The notes under the pieces: model-generated
The model's database searches: none
What the model was told of the DNA's origin: nothing
What the model saw: only the letters and a program-made list of their open reading frames with translations
Position numbers and translations under genes: made by a program
Shown here: one piece after another, positions 15,201 through 25,945 of the stretch
How the letters are laid out: the number at the start of each line of letters is the position of its first letter
Numbering within the stretch: the stretch's first letter is position 1
From: Amblyomma americanum
Taxonomy: Eukaryota > Arthropoda > Arachnida > Ixodida > Ixodidae
Reading direction: 5' to 3'
Assembly: GCF_052857255.1 (NCBI RefSeq)
Contig: NW_027526501.1
Coordinates: 682,001-746,000 of the forward strand
Length of the DNA stretch: 64,000 nucleotides

Positions 15201-17284
15201 TAAATCGGAACACATCGGTTTTACAAGTGTCCAGTGATACGCGTCAAAACTTTTTCTCATAACTGCGCGAAAAGCATGTATTCGTGCTTAATACAACGAA
15301 ACAAGCTGTTTTAGACCGAAAAGAGCTAAATCTGAAAACATCGGTTTTACAAGTGTCCATGTGATACGCGTCAAAACTTTTTCTCATAACTGCGCGAAAA
15401 GCATTTATTCGTGCTTAATACAACGAAACAAGCTGTTTTAGACCGAAACGAGCTAAATCTGAACACATCGGTTTTACAAGTGTCCGTGTGATACGCGTCA
15501 ATATTTTTTCTCTCATAACTGCGCGAAAAGTATGTATTCGTGCCTAAAAGAACGAAACAAGCTGTTTTAGACCGAAACGAGTTAAATCTGAAAACATCGG
15601 TTTTACAAGTGTCCATATGATACGCGTCAAAACTTTTTCTCATAACTGCGCGAAAAGCATTTCTTCGTGCTTAATACAACGAAACAAGCTGTTTTAGACC
15701 AAAACGAGCTAGATCTGAACACATCGGTTTTAAGTGTTCGTGTGATACGCGTCAAACCTTTTCCTCTCATAACTGCGCGAAAAGCATGTATTCGCGCTTA
15801 ATACAACGAAACAAGCTGTTTTAGACCGAAACGAGCTAAATCTGAACAATCGGTTTTACAAGTGTTCCTGTGATACGCGTCAAAACTTTTTCTCTCATAA
15901 CTGCGCGGAAAGGACGTATTCGTGATTAAAACAAAGAAACAAGCTGGTTTAGACCGAAACGAGCTAAATCTGAACATCGGTTTACAAGTGTCAGTGTGAT
16001 ACGCGTCAAAACGTTTTCTCATAACTGCGCGAAAAGCATGTATTTGTGCTTAATACAACGAAACAAGCTGTTTTAGACCGAAACGAGCTAAATGTGAACA
16101 CATCGGTTTTACAAGCGTCCGTGTGATACGCGTCAATGTTTTTTCTCTCATAACTGCACGAAAAGTATGTATTCGTGCTTAATCTCACGAAACAAGTTGT
16201 TTTACACCAAAACGAGCTAGATATGAACACATCGGTTTTACAAGTGACCGTGTGATACTCGTCAAAACTTTTCCTCTCATAACTGCGCGAAAAGCATGTA
16301 TTCGTGATTAATACAACGAGACAAGCTGTTTTAGATCGAAACGAGCTTGATCTAACAGATCGGTTTTGCAAGTGTTCATGTGATACGCGTCAAAACTTTT
16401 TTCATAGCTGCGCGAAAAGCATGTATTTGTGCTTAATACAACGAAACAAGCTGTTTTAGACCAAAACGAGCTAGATCTGAACACATCGGTTTTACAAGTG
16501 TCCGTGTGATACGCGTCAAAACTTTTTTTCATAACTGCGCGGAAACCATGTATTCGTGCTTAATACAACGAAACAAGCTGTTTTACACCGAAAAGAGCTA
16601 AATCTGAACACATCGGTTATACGTGTCCCTGTGATACGCGTCAAAACTTTTTCTCTTAAAACTGCGCGCAAAGCATGTATCGTGCTTAATACAACAAAAC
16701 AAGCTGTTTTAGACCAAAACGAGCTAAATCTGAACACATCGGTTTTACAAGTGTCCGTGTGATACGCGTCAAACCTTTTTCTCATAACAGCGCGAAAAGT
16801 ATGTATTCGTGCTTAATAGAACAAAACAAGCTGTTTTAGACCGAAACGAGCTAAATCTGAACTCATCGGTTTCACAAGTGTCCATGTGATACGCGTAAAA
16901 AATTTTTTTCATTACTGCGCAAAAAGCATCTATTCGTGCTTAATACAACGAAACAAGCTGTTTTAGACCGAAACCAGCTATATCTGAACACATCGGTTAT
17001 GCAAGTGTCCATGTGATACGCGTCAAAACTTTCTCTCTCATAACTTCGCGAAAATCATGTATTCGTGCTAAAACAACGAAACAAGCTGCTTTAGACCGAA
17101 ACGAGCAAAATATGAACACATCGGTTTTGCAAGGGTCCATGTGATACGCGTCAAAACTTTCTCTCTCATAACTTCGCGAAAAGCATGTATTCGTGCTAAA
17201 ACAACGAAACAAGCTGTTTTAGACGAAACGAGTTAAATCTGAACACGTCGGTTTTACAAGTGTTCATGTGATACGCGTCAAAAC
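9293..17284. repeat. Higher-order repeat unit, copy b (partial, 7,992 bp)
   Basis: Near-perfect direct copy of 1-7992. Identity stops after ATACGCGTCAAAAC: copy a continues with G at 7993 and copy b with T at 17285, and the following monomers belong to different types. The breakpoint therefore lies in the most conserved part of the monomer, as expected for an unequal crossover between monomers in register. Its near identity to copy a indicates a more recent event than the duplication of the 19.6-kb block, which shows roughly ten times more divergence. Confidence 0.92.
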
Positions 17285-20200
17285 TTTTTGTCTTATAACA
17301 GCTCGAAAAGCATGTATTCGTGTTTAATACAACGAAACAAGCTGTTTTACACCAAAACGAGGTAGATATGAACACATCGGTTTTACAAGTGACCGTGAGA
17401 TAGGCGTCAAAACTTTTTCTCTCATAACTGCGCGAAAAGCATGTATTCGTGCTTAATACAACGAAACAAGCTGTTTTAGACCAAAAGGATCTAGATATGA
17501 ACACATCGGTTTTACGTGCCCCTGTGATACGCGTCAAAACTTTTTCTCTTATAACTCGCGAAAAGCATGTATTCGTGCTTAAAACAACGACACAAGCTGT
17601 TTTAGACCGAAACAAGCTAAATCTGAACATCGGTTTACAAGTGTCAGTGTGATACGCGTCAAAATGTTTTCTCATAACTGCGCGAAAAGCATGTATTCGT
17701 GCCTAATAGAACGAAACAAGCTGTTTTAGACCGAAACGAGCTAAATCTGAACACATCGGTTTTACAAGTGTCCGTGTGATACGCGTCAAAACTTTTTCTC
17801 TTATAACTGCGCGAAAAGCATGTATTCGAAGCTTAAAACAACGACACAAGCTGTTTCAGACCGAAACAAGCTAAATCTGAACATCGGTTTACAAGTGTCA
17901 GTGTGATACGCGTCAAAACGTTTTCTCATAACTGCGCGGAAAGCATGTATTCGTGCTTAATAGAACGAAACAAGCTGTTTTAGACCGAAACGAGCTAAAT
18001 CTGAACACATCGGTTTTACAAGTGTCCATGTGATACGCGTCAAAACTTTTTCTCTCATAACTGCGCGGAAAGAATGTATTCGTGATTAAAACAAAGAAAC
18101 AAGCTGGTTTAGACCAAAACGAGCTAAATCTGAACATCGGTTTACTAGTGTCAGTGTGATACGCGTCAAAGCGTTTTCTCATAACTGCGCGAAAAGCATG
18201 TATTTGTGCTTAATACAACAAAACAAGCTGTTTTAGACCGAAACGAGCTAAATGTGAACACATCGGTTTTACAAGCGTCCGTGTGATACGCGTCAATGTT
18301 TTTTCTCTCATAACTGCACGAAAAGTATGTATTCGTGCTTAATACAACGAAACAAGCTGTTTTACACCAAAACGAGCTAGATCTCAACACATCGATTTTA
18401 CAAGTGTCCGTGTGATACGCGTCAAAATTTTTTTCATAACTGCGCGGAAAGCATGTATTCGTGCTTATTAGAACGAAACAAGCTGTTTTAGACCAAAACG
18501 AGCTAGATCTGAACACATCGGTTTTACAAGTGTCCATGTGATACGCGTCAAAACTTTTTCTCATAACTGCGCGAAAAGCATGTATTCGTGCTTAATACAA
18601 CGAAACAAGCTGTTTTAGACGGAAACCAGCTAGATCTGAACGCATCGGTTTTGTAAGTGTGCATGTGATACGCGTCAAAACTTTTTCTCTCCTAACTGCG
18701 CGAAAAGCATGTATTCGTGCCTAAAACAACGAAACAAGCTGTTTTAGACCGAAACGAGCTAAATCTGAACTCATCGGTTTTACAAGTGTCCATGTGATAC
18801 GCGTCAAACCTTTTTCTCATAACTGCGCAAAAAGCATGTATTCGTGCTTAATACAACGAAACAAGCTGTTTTAGACCGAAACCAGCTAGATCTGAACACA
18901 TCGGTTTTGTAAGCGTCCATGTGATACGCGTCAAAACTTTTTTTCATAACAGCGCGAAAAGCATGTATTCGTGCTTAATAGAAAGAAACAAGCTGTTTTA
19001 GACCGAAACGAGCTAAATCTGAACTCATCGGTTTTACAAGTGTCCATGTGATACGCGTCAAAACTTTTTCTCATAACTGCGCGAAAAGCATGTATTCGTG
19101 CTTAATACAACGAAACAAGCTGTTTTAGACGGAAACCAGCTAGATCTGAACGCATCGGTTTTGTAAGTGTCCATGTGATACGCGTCAAAACTTTTTCTCT
19201 CCTAACTGCGCGAAAAGCATGTATTCGTGCTTAAAACAACGAAACAAGCTGTTTTAGACCGAAACGAGCTAAATCTGAACTCATCGGTTTTACAAGTGTC
19301 CATGTGATACGCGTCAAAACTTTTTCTCATAACTGCGCAAAAAGCATGTATTCGTGCTTAATACAACGAAACAAGCTGTTTTAGACCGAAACCAGCTAGA
19401 TCTGAACACATCGGTTTTGCAAGGGTCCATGTGATACGCGTCAAAACTTTCTCTCTCATAACTTCGCGAAAAGCATGTATTCGTGCTAAAACAACGAAAC
19501 AAGCTGTTTTAGACGAAACGAGTTAAATCTGAACACGTCGGTTTTACAAGTGTTCATGTGATACGCGTCAAAACTTTTTGTCTTATAAGAGCTCGAAAAG
19601 CATGTATTCGTGTTTAATACAACGAAACAAGGTACACCAAAACGAGGTAGATATGAACACATCGGTTTTACAAGTGACCGTGTGATAGGCGTCAAAACGT
19701 TTTCTCTCATAACTGCGCGAAAAGCATGTATTCGTGCCTAATACAACGAAACAAGCTGTTTTAGACCAAAAGGATCTAGATATGAACACATCGGTTTTAC
19801 AAGTGCCCCTGTGATACGCGTCAAAACTTTTTCTCTTATAACTGCGCGAAAAGCATGTATTCGTTTTAAACAACGACACAAGCTGTTTTAGACCGAAACA
19901 AGCTAAATCTGAACATCGGTTTACAAGTGTCAGTGTGATACGCGTCAAAATGTTTTCTCATAACTGCGCGAAAAGCATGTATTCGTGCTTAATAGAACGA
20001 AACAAGCTGTTTTAGACCGAAACGAGCTAAATCTGAACACATCGCTTTTACAAGTGTCCGTGTGATACGCGTCAAAACTTTTTCTCTTATAACTGCGCGA
20101 AAAGCATGTATTCGTGCCTAAAACAACGAAACAAGCTGTTTTAGACCGAAACGAGTTAAATCTGAACACATCGGTTTTACATGTGTCCATGTGATACGCG

Positions 20201-23200
20201 TCAAAACTTTTTGTCTTATAACAGCGCGAAAAGCATGTATTCGTGCTTAATACAACGAAACATGCTGTTTTAGACCGAAACGAGCTAAATCTGAACACAT
20301 CGGTTTTACAAGTGTCCCTGTGATACGCGTCAAAACTTTTTCTCTCGCAACTGCGCGGAAAGGATGTATTCGTGATTAAAACAAAGAAACAAGCTGGTTT
20401 AGACCGAAACGAGCTAAATCTGAACATCGGTTTACAAGTGTCAGTGTGATACGCGTCAAAACGTTTTCTCATAACTGCGCGAAAAGCATGTATTTGTGCT
20501 TAATACAACAAAACAAGCTGTTTTAGACCGAAACGAGCTAAATGTGAACACATCGGTTTTACAAGCGTCCGTGTGATACGCGTCAATGTTTTTTCTCTCA
20601 TAACTGCACGAAAAGTATGTATTCGTGCCTAATACAACGAAACAAGCTGTTTCACACCAAAACGAGCTAGATATGAACACATCGGTTTTACAAGTGACCG
20701 CGTGATACGCGTCAAAACTTTTCCTCTCATAACTGCGCGAAAAGCATGTATTCGTGCTTAATACAACGAGACAAGCTGTTTTAGATCGAAACGAGCTAGA
20801 TCTAAACAGATCGGCTTTGCAAGTGTCCATGTGATACGCGTCTAAACTTTTTTTCATAACTGCGCGAAAAGCATGTATTCGTGCTTAATACAACGAAACA
20901 AGCTGTTTTATAACCAAAACGAGCTAGATCTCAAGACATCGGTTTTACAAGTGTCCGTGTGATACGCGTCAAAATTTTTTTTCATAACGGCGCGGAAAGC
21001 ATGTATTCGTGCTTAATAGAACGAAACAAGCTGTTTTAGACCAAAACGAGCTAGATCTGAACACATCGGTTTTACAAGTGACCGTGCGATACCCGTCAAA
21101 ACTTTTTCTTTCATAACTGCGAAAAGCATGTATTCGTGCCTAATACAACGAAACAAGCTGTTTTACACCGAAAAGAGCTAAATCTGAACACATCGGTTAT
21201 ACATGTCCCTGTGATACGCGTCAAAACTTTTTCTTTTAAAACTGCGCGCAAAGCATGTATCGTGCTTAATACAACAAAACAAGCTGTTTTAGACCAAAAC
21301 GAGCTAAATCTGAACACATCGGTTTTACAAGTGTCCATGTGATACGCGTCAAAACTTTTTTTCATAACAGCGCAAAAAGCATGTATTCGTGATTAAAACA
21401 AAGAAACAAGCTGGTTTAGACCGAAACGAGCTAAATCTGAACATCGGTTTACAAGTGTCAGTGTGATACGCATCAAAACGTTTTCTCATAACTGCGCGAA
21501 AAGCATGTATTTGTGCTTAATACAACAAAACAAGCTGTTTTAGACCGAAACGAGCTAAATGTGAACACATCGGTTTTACAAGTGTCCATGTGATACGCGT
21601 CAAAACTTTTTTTCATAACAGCGCGAAAAGCATGTATTCGTGCTTAATAGAACGAAACAAGCTGTTTTAGACCGAAACGAGCTAAATGTGAACTCATCGG
21701 TTTTACAAGTGTCCTTGTGATACGCGTCAAAACTTTTTCTCATAACTGCGCGAAAAGCATGTATTCGTGCTTAATACAACGAAACAAGCTGTTTTAGACC
21801 GAAACCAGCTAGATCTGAACGCATCGGTTTTGTAAGTGTCCATGTGATACGCGTCAAAACTTTTTCTCTCATAACTGCGCGAAAAGCATGTATTCGTGCT
21901 TAAAACAACGAAACAAGCTGTTTTAGACCGAAACGAGCTAAATCTGAACTCATCGGTTTTACAAGTGTCCATGTGATACGCGTCAAAACATTTTCTCATA
22001 ACTGCGCAAAAAGCATGTATTCGTGCCTAATACAACGAAACAAGCTGTTTTAGACCGAAACCAGCTAGATCTGAACACATCGGTTTTGTAAGTGTCCATG
22101 TGATACGCGTCAAAACTTTTTCTCTCATAACTGCGCGAAAAGCATGTATTCGTGCTTTAAACAACGAAACAAGCTGTTTTAGACGAAACGAGTTAAATCT
22201 GAACACGTCGGTTTTACAAGTGTTCATGTGATATGCGTCAAAACTGTTTGTCTTATAACAGCGCGAAAAGCATGTATTCGTGCTTAATACAACGAAACAA
22301 GCTGTTTTAGACCAAAAGGATCTAGATATGAACACATCGGTTTTACGAGTGCCCCTGTGATACGCGTCAAAACTTTTTCTCTTATAACTGCGCGAAAAGC
22401 ATGTATTCGTGCTTAAAACAACGACACAAGCTGTTTTAGACCGAAACAAGCTAAATCTGAACATCGGTTTACAAGTGTCAGTGTGATACGCGTCAAAATG
22501 TTTTCTCATAACTGCGCGAAAAGCATGTATTCGTGCTTAATAGAACGAAACAAGCTGTTTTAGACCGAAACGAGCTAAATCTGAACACATCGGTTTTACA
22601 AGTGTCCGTGTGATACGCGTCAAAACTTTTTCTCTTATAACTGCGCGAAAAGCATGTACTCGTGCTTAAAACAACGACACAAGCTGTTTCAGACCGAAAC
22701 AAGCTAAATCTGAACATCGGTTTACAAGTGTCAGTGTGATACGCGTCAAAACGTTTTCTCATAACTGCGCGGAAAGCATGTATTCGTGCTTAAAACAACG
22801 AAACAAGCTGTTTTAGACCGAAACGAGCTAAATCTGAACACATCGGTTTTACAAGTGTCCGTGTGATAAGCGTCAAAATTTTTTCTCTCATAACTGCGCG
22901 AAAAGCATGTATTCGTGCCTAAAACAACGAAACAAGCTGTTTTAGACCGAAACGAGTTAAATCTGAACACATCGGTTTTACAAGTGTTCTTGTGATACGC
23001 GTCAAAACTTTTTGTCTTATAACAGCGCGAAAAGCATGTATTCGTGCTTAATGCAACGAAACAAGCTGTTTTAGACCAAAACGAGCTAGATCTGAACACA
23101 TCGGTTTTAAGTGTTCGTGTGATACGCGTCAAAACTTTTCCTCTCATAACTGCGCGAAAAGCATGTATTCGTGCTTAATACAACGAAACAAGCTGTTTTA

Positions 23201-24601
23201 GACCGAAACGAGCTAAATCTGAACACATCGGTTTTACAAGTGTCCCTGTGATACGCGTCAAAACTTTTTCTCTCATAACTGCGCGGAAAGGATGTATTCG
23301 TGATTAAAACAAAGAAACAAGCTGGTTTAGACCGAAACGAGCTAAATCTGAACATCGGTTTACAAGTGTCAGTGTGATACGCGTCAAAACGTTTTCTCAT
23401 AACTGCGCGAAAAGCATGTATTTGTGCTTAATACAACAAAACAAGCTGTTTTAGACCGAAACGAGCTAAATGTGAACACATCGGTTTTTGCAAGCGTCCG
23501 TGTGATACGCGTCAATGTTTTTTTCTCTCATAACTGCACGAAAAGTATGTATTCGTGCTTAATACAACGAAAGAAGCTGTTTTACACCAGAACGAGCTAG
23601 ATATGAACACATCGGTTTTACAAGTGACCGTGTGATACGCGTCAAAACTTTTCCTCTCATAACTGCGCGAAAAGCATGTATTCGTGCTTAATACAACGAG
23701 ACAAGCTGTTTTAGATCGAAACGAGCTAGATCTAAACAGATCGGCTTTGCAAGTGTCCATGTGATACGCGTCAAAACTTTTTTTCATAACTGCGCGAAAA
23801 GCATGTATTCGTGCTTAATACAACGAAACAAGCTGTTTTAGACCAAAACGAGCTAGATCTGAACACATCGGTTTTACAAGTGTCAGTGTGATACGCGTCA
23901 AAACGTTTTCTCATAACTGCGCGAAAAGCATGTATTTGTGCTTAATACAACAAAACAAGCTGTTTTAGACCGAAACGAGCTAAATGTGAACACATCGGTT
24001 TTACAAGCGTCCGTGTGATACGCGTCAATGTTTTTTCTCTCATAACTGCACGAAAAGTATGTATTCCTGCTTAATACAACGAAACAAGCTGTTTTACACC
24101 AAAACGAGCTAGATATGAACACATCGGTTTTACAAGTTACCGTGTGATACGCGTCAAAACTTTTCCTCTCATAACTGCGCGAAAAGCATGTATTCGTGCT
24201 TAATACAACGAGACAAGCTGTTTTAGATCGAAACGAGCTAGATCTAAACAGATCGGCTTTGCAAGTGTCCATGTGATACGCGTCAAAACTTTTTTTCATA
24301 ACTGCGCGAAAAGCATGTATTCGTGCTTAATACAACGAAACAAGCTGTTTTATAACCAAAACGAGCTAGATCTCAACACATCGGTTTTACAAGTGTCCGT
24401 GTGATACGCGTCAAAATTTTTTTCATAAATGCGCGGAAAGCATGTATTCGTGCTTAATAGAACGAAACAAGCTGTTTTAGACCAAAACGAGCTTGATCTG
24501 AACACATCGGTTTTACAAGTGACCGTGCGATACCCGTCAAAACTTTTTCTTTCATAACTGCGAAAAGCATGTATTCGTGCCTAATACAACGAAACAAGCT
24601 G
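17285..24601. repeat. Satellite array 1, distal part outside the 9.3-kb repeat
   Basis: The same ~127-bp satellite, but with a different mix of monomer variants. It contains its own local duplications: the monomer block starting near 23512 recurs at 23898 (386 bp, three monomers), and a related block lies near 20456. The monomers at 21610-21840 and 18960-19170 match the satellite flanks of the 19.6-kb element and are uninterrupted, so they serve as empty-site paralogues. The stretch 24420-24600 is nearly identical to 46945-47122, which shows that this part of the array belongs to the same duplicated segment as array 2. One monomer near 19625 has a small internal deletion. Confidence 0.9.
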
Positions 24602-24607
24602 GATATG
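24601..24607. other. Deletion junction with 5-bp filler at the satellite/element boundary
   Basis: Satellite sequence matching 46945-47123 stops at 24601, and element sequence matching 47511 onward starts at 24607. Copy 1 therefore lacks the equivalent of 47124-47510, which is about 311 bp of satellite plus the first 76 bp of the element including its terminal repeat. The bases GATAT between the two blocks match neither flank in register and look like a copy of the neighbouring GGATAT. Loss plus short templated filler is typical of end-joining repair. Confidence 0.75.
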
Positions 24608-24708
24608 GGATATGTGCGGGATTTGCAACTCGGCATCAGGGGGGACCCTCAAGGGCTGCCCAGTTGGCTTACTGCATAGCCCCACAAGGCTCCGCGCTGG
24701 ATCCCCTT

Positions 24709-24881
24709 GGGCAGGCCCATGCCGGGCCTCCGTGGGCTAGCCCGTGCCGGGCCTCTGTGGGCTAGCCCGTGCCGGGCCACCGTGGGCTGGCCCGTGCCGG
24801 GCCTCCGTGGGCTAGCCCGTACTGGGCACCCGTGGGCAAGCCCGTACTGGGCCCCTGTGGTTTAGCCGTTCTGGTCCCAGT
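24709..24881. repeat. 25-bp GC-rich minisatellite, six units plus a partial (copy 1)
   Basis: Six tandem 25-bp units start at 24709, 24734, 24759, 24784, 24809 and 24834, followed by a diverged partial unit to 24881. Each unit starts GGGC(T/A)(A/G)GCCCGT and ends GGGCC-C-GT. Units contain the palindromic element GGGCTAGCCC. Copy 2 has seven units, so one unit was gained or lost after the duplication. Confidence 0.92.
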
Positions 24882-25489
24882 GGGCTTCTTAGGTGATACC
24901 TTGCGGGAGGTCAACAAAGGTAACCCATATAAAACCAATAGCTGTATGCCTATGGGCCCACCGACCCAATTAGACTTAAGGCCCACCTTGCCAACCCAGA
25001 GAGGCTTTCTTCACTTCATCAGTATTTTTTGTGTACATGTTACTACTGAAATTACAATGCAAGTAAGAACGCTTCTTATTTATTTATTTGTTTTTGCAAG
25101 ACATTTTGGGCATTCTTGCATACAAAGCCCCAATTACTGGGGTGAAGGGTCCGCCCCTTCATCCGAACTTTTCGACCACCATCCCAGTCTCTCGCCCCCA
25201 GCACGAACGCAGCCACTCTGTTGTTGCCTTCCATGGTGGCTGTTGGGATTCTGCGCTGCATAGTAGATGTAAAAGTGAACAAATAAACACACACATCCAA
25301 TTGATATTCAGTATGGTGGATAAAAATCACTTTCCAAAGTATTATAGTCAGATCTTTCAGGAAATGCTTCAAAGCCGTATGCAATGCTACAATGTGCAAT
25401 GCTTGAAATATCAGCAAATTTCGATTGCTGTTAATATCCGTAACCATAATAAACATAAATATCCATAATAAGAATAACCGAAAGGTGCA
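24882..25489. other. Left-end internal stretch, no firm gene
   Basis: A transition from the GC-rich end to AT-rich DNA. It holds a short (TATT)n run near 25080 and a pair of opposed 126-codon open frames (25076-25456 minus, 25088-25468 plus) that mostly mirror each other. Neither resembles a known family, but see the 52-codon frame listed separately. Copy 2 carries the same sequence at 47811-48418. Confidence 0.6.
25076..25234 (-). CDS. Weak candidate: 52-codon minus-strand frame with strong initiation context
   Basis: The ATG at 25234 sits in GCCACCATGG, a textbook eukaryotic initiation context, and the frame runs 52 codons to a stop at 25076. A possible splice acceptor (TATGCAG) ends at 25256 just upstream. 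The product would be basic and polar (MEGNNRVAAF at the start) with no recognisable domain, signal peptide or membrane segment. Copy 2 keeps the frame intact at 48005-48163. Conservation between copies that differ by only ~0.5% says little about selection, so this may be chance. Confidence 0.15.
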   Translation of the reverse strand: MEGNNRVAAFVLGARDWDGGRKVRMKGRTLHPSNWGFVCKNAQNVLQKQINK

Positions 25490-25912
25490 TGAGCCATTAA
25501 AGGAATATAGACACCTAAATTTATTGCGTGCTTTCTTCTGTCCAATGATGCGTTAGATAATAAAATACATGGATTACCAGGTAATACTTGCCTACAACCC
25601 CGCTAAATAATTTATAATCGAATTTCTTCTCTCATGCTGTTTTGGTTTCATCGACCGAACGCCGACTGTCGTCAAGTTGATGTTTTGGTCACATGATGCA
25701 ACTAGAAAAACTAATATAATCACTGATATGTAGCTTTAATTGACTACGCCTTTTAATCCAGCCTCTTCCAAGACCTGGAATGACAAAAATGACCTGTCGG
25801 CAATAATATAACCGATTTTTTATGCCTCATGTGAATTAAACACCATCTACATGTCACAGTCATCGTTCGACTGATGAAACCGAAACAGCGTCAAGAAGAA
25901 ATTAAATTGCAG
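25490..25912 (+). repeat. Interspersed repeat family A, copy A1
   Basis: About 420 bp that aligns with 37085-37508 at moderate identity: both share a start like AAAGGA-TATA, the core TAAATAATTTATAAT and a downstream block around CATCGTTCG. In copy A2 the core is inverted at the far end (ATAAATTATTTAC), suggesting a terminal inverted repeat for the inner ~320 bp and therefore a MITE-like element. A shorter inverted relative lies at 29975-30085 and lacks the inner part. No coding capacity. The counterpart in the second block is 48419-48841. Confidence 0.6.
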
Positions 25913-25945
25913 AAAAACTGCGCATTGCGCTAGTTGGTGTTGATC

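Larger units (their letters stand above)
1..24601. repeat. Satellite array 1: ~127-bp tandem monomer, about 193 copies
   Basis: The stretch is a continuous head-to-tail tandem repeat. Using the phase mark ATACGCGTCA, copies lie at 91, 218, 347, 473, 600, 728, 853 and 980, so monomers are 125-129 bp with a mean near 127. The array enters from outside the window and stops at 24601 inside a monomer. Recurrent blocks of the unit are GCGCGAAAAGCATGTATTCG, TGCTTAATACAACGAAACAA, GCTGTTTTAGACCGAAACGA and ACACATCGGTTTTACAAGTG. Length variation comes mainly from CTCTCAT versus CTCAT and from CACATCGG versus CATCGG. The minus strand has few stops, so monomers of 126 or 129 bp give chance open frames with a ~42-residue period; these are not annotated as genes. 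Pericentromeric or heterochromatic location is an inference. Confidence 0.97.

Noticed and set aside
1..24601. Dozens of minus-strand open frames of 60-218 codons with a repeated Ser/Phe/Cys-rich motif
   Set aside because: They follow the satellite monomer, change frame whenever monomers are not a multiple of three, and have no consistent start, promoter or end. They are treated as satellite by-products.
1..24601. CRISPR-like array
   Set aside because: The repeat is continuous with no unique spacers, the unit is ~127 bp, and the context is eukaryotic.
25125..25145. ATTACTGGGG as an alternative inner end of a short element starting at the left terminus
   Set aside because: It lacks the preceding TTGTGC of the true terminal repeat, and the flanking sequence is not GC-rich subterminal sequence.
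25088..25468. Plus-strand 126-codon frame
   Set aside because: It overlaps the minus-strand frame almost completely, has no recognisable motif, and lies across low-complexity sequence.
25871..25892. Hammerhead-ribozyme-like core CTGATGA...CGAAAC
   Set aside because: The spacing leaves no room for a helix II, the flanks do not form helices I and III, and the related repeat A2 lacks the motif. Penelope-like elements can carry hammerheads, but this lies outside the Penelope tail and on the other strand.
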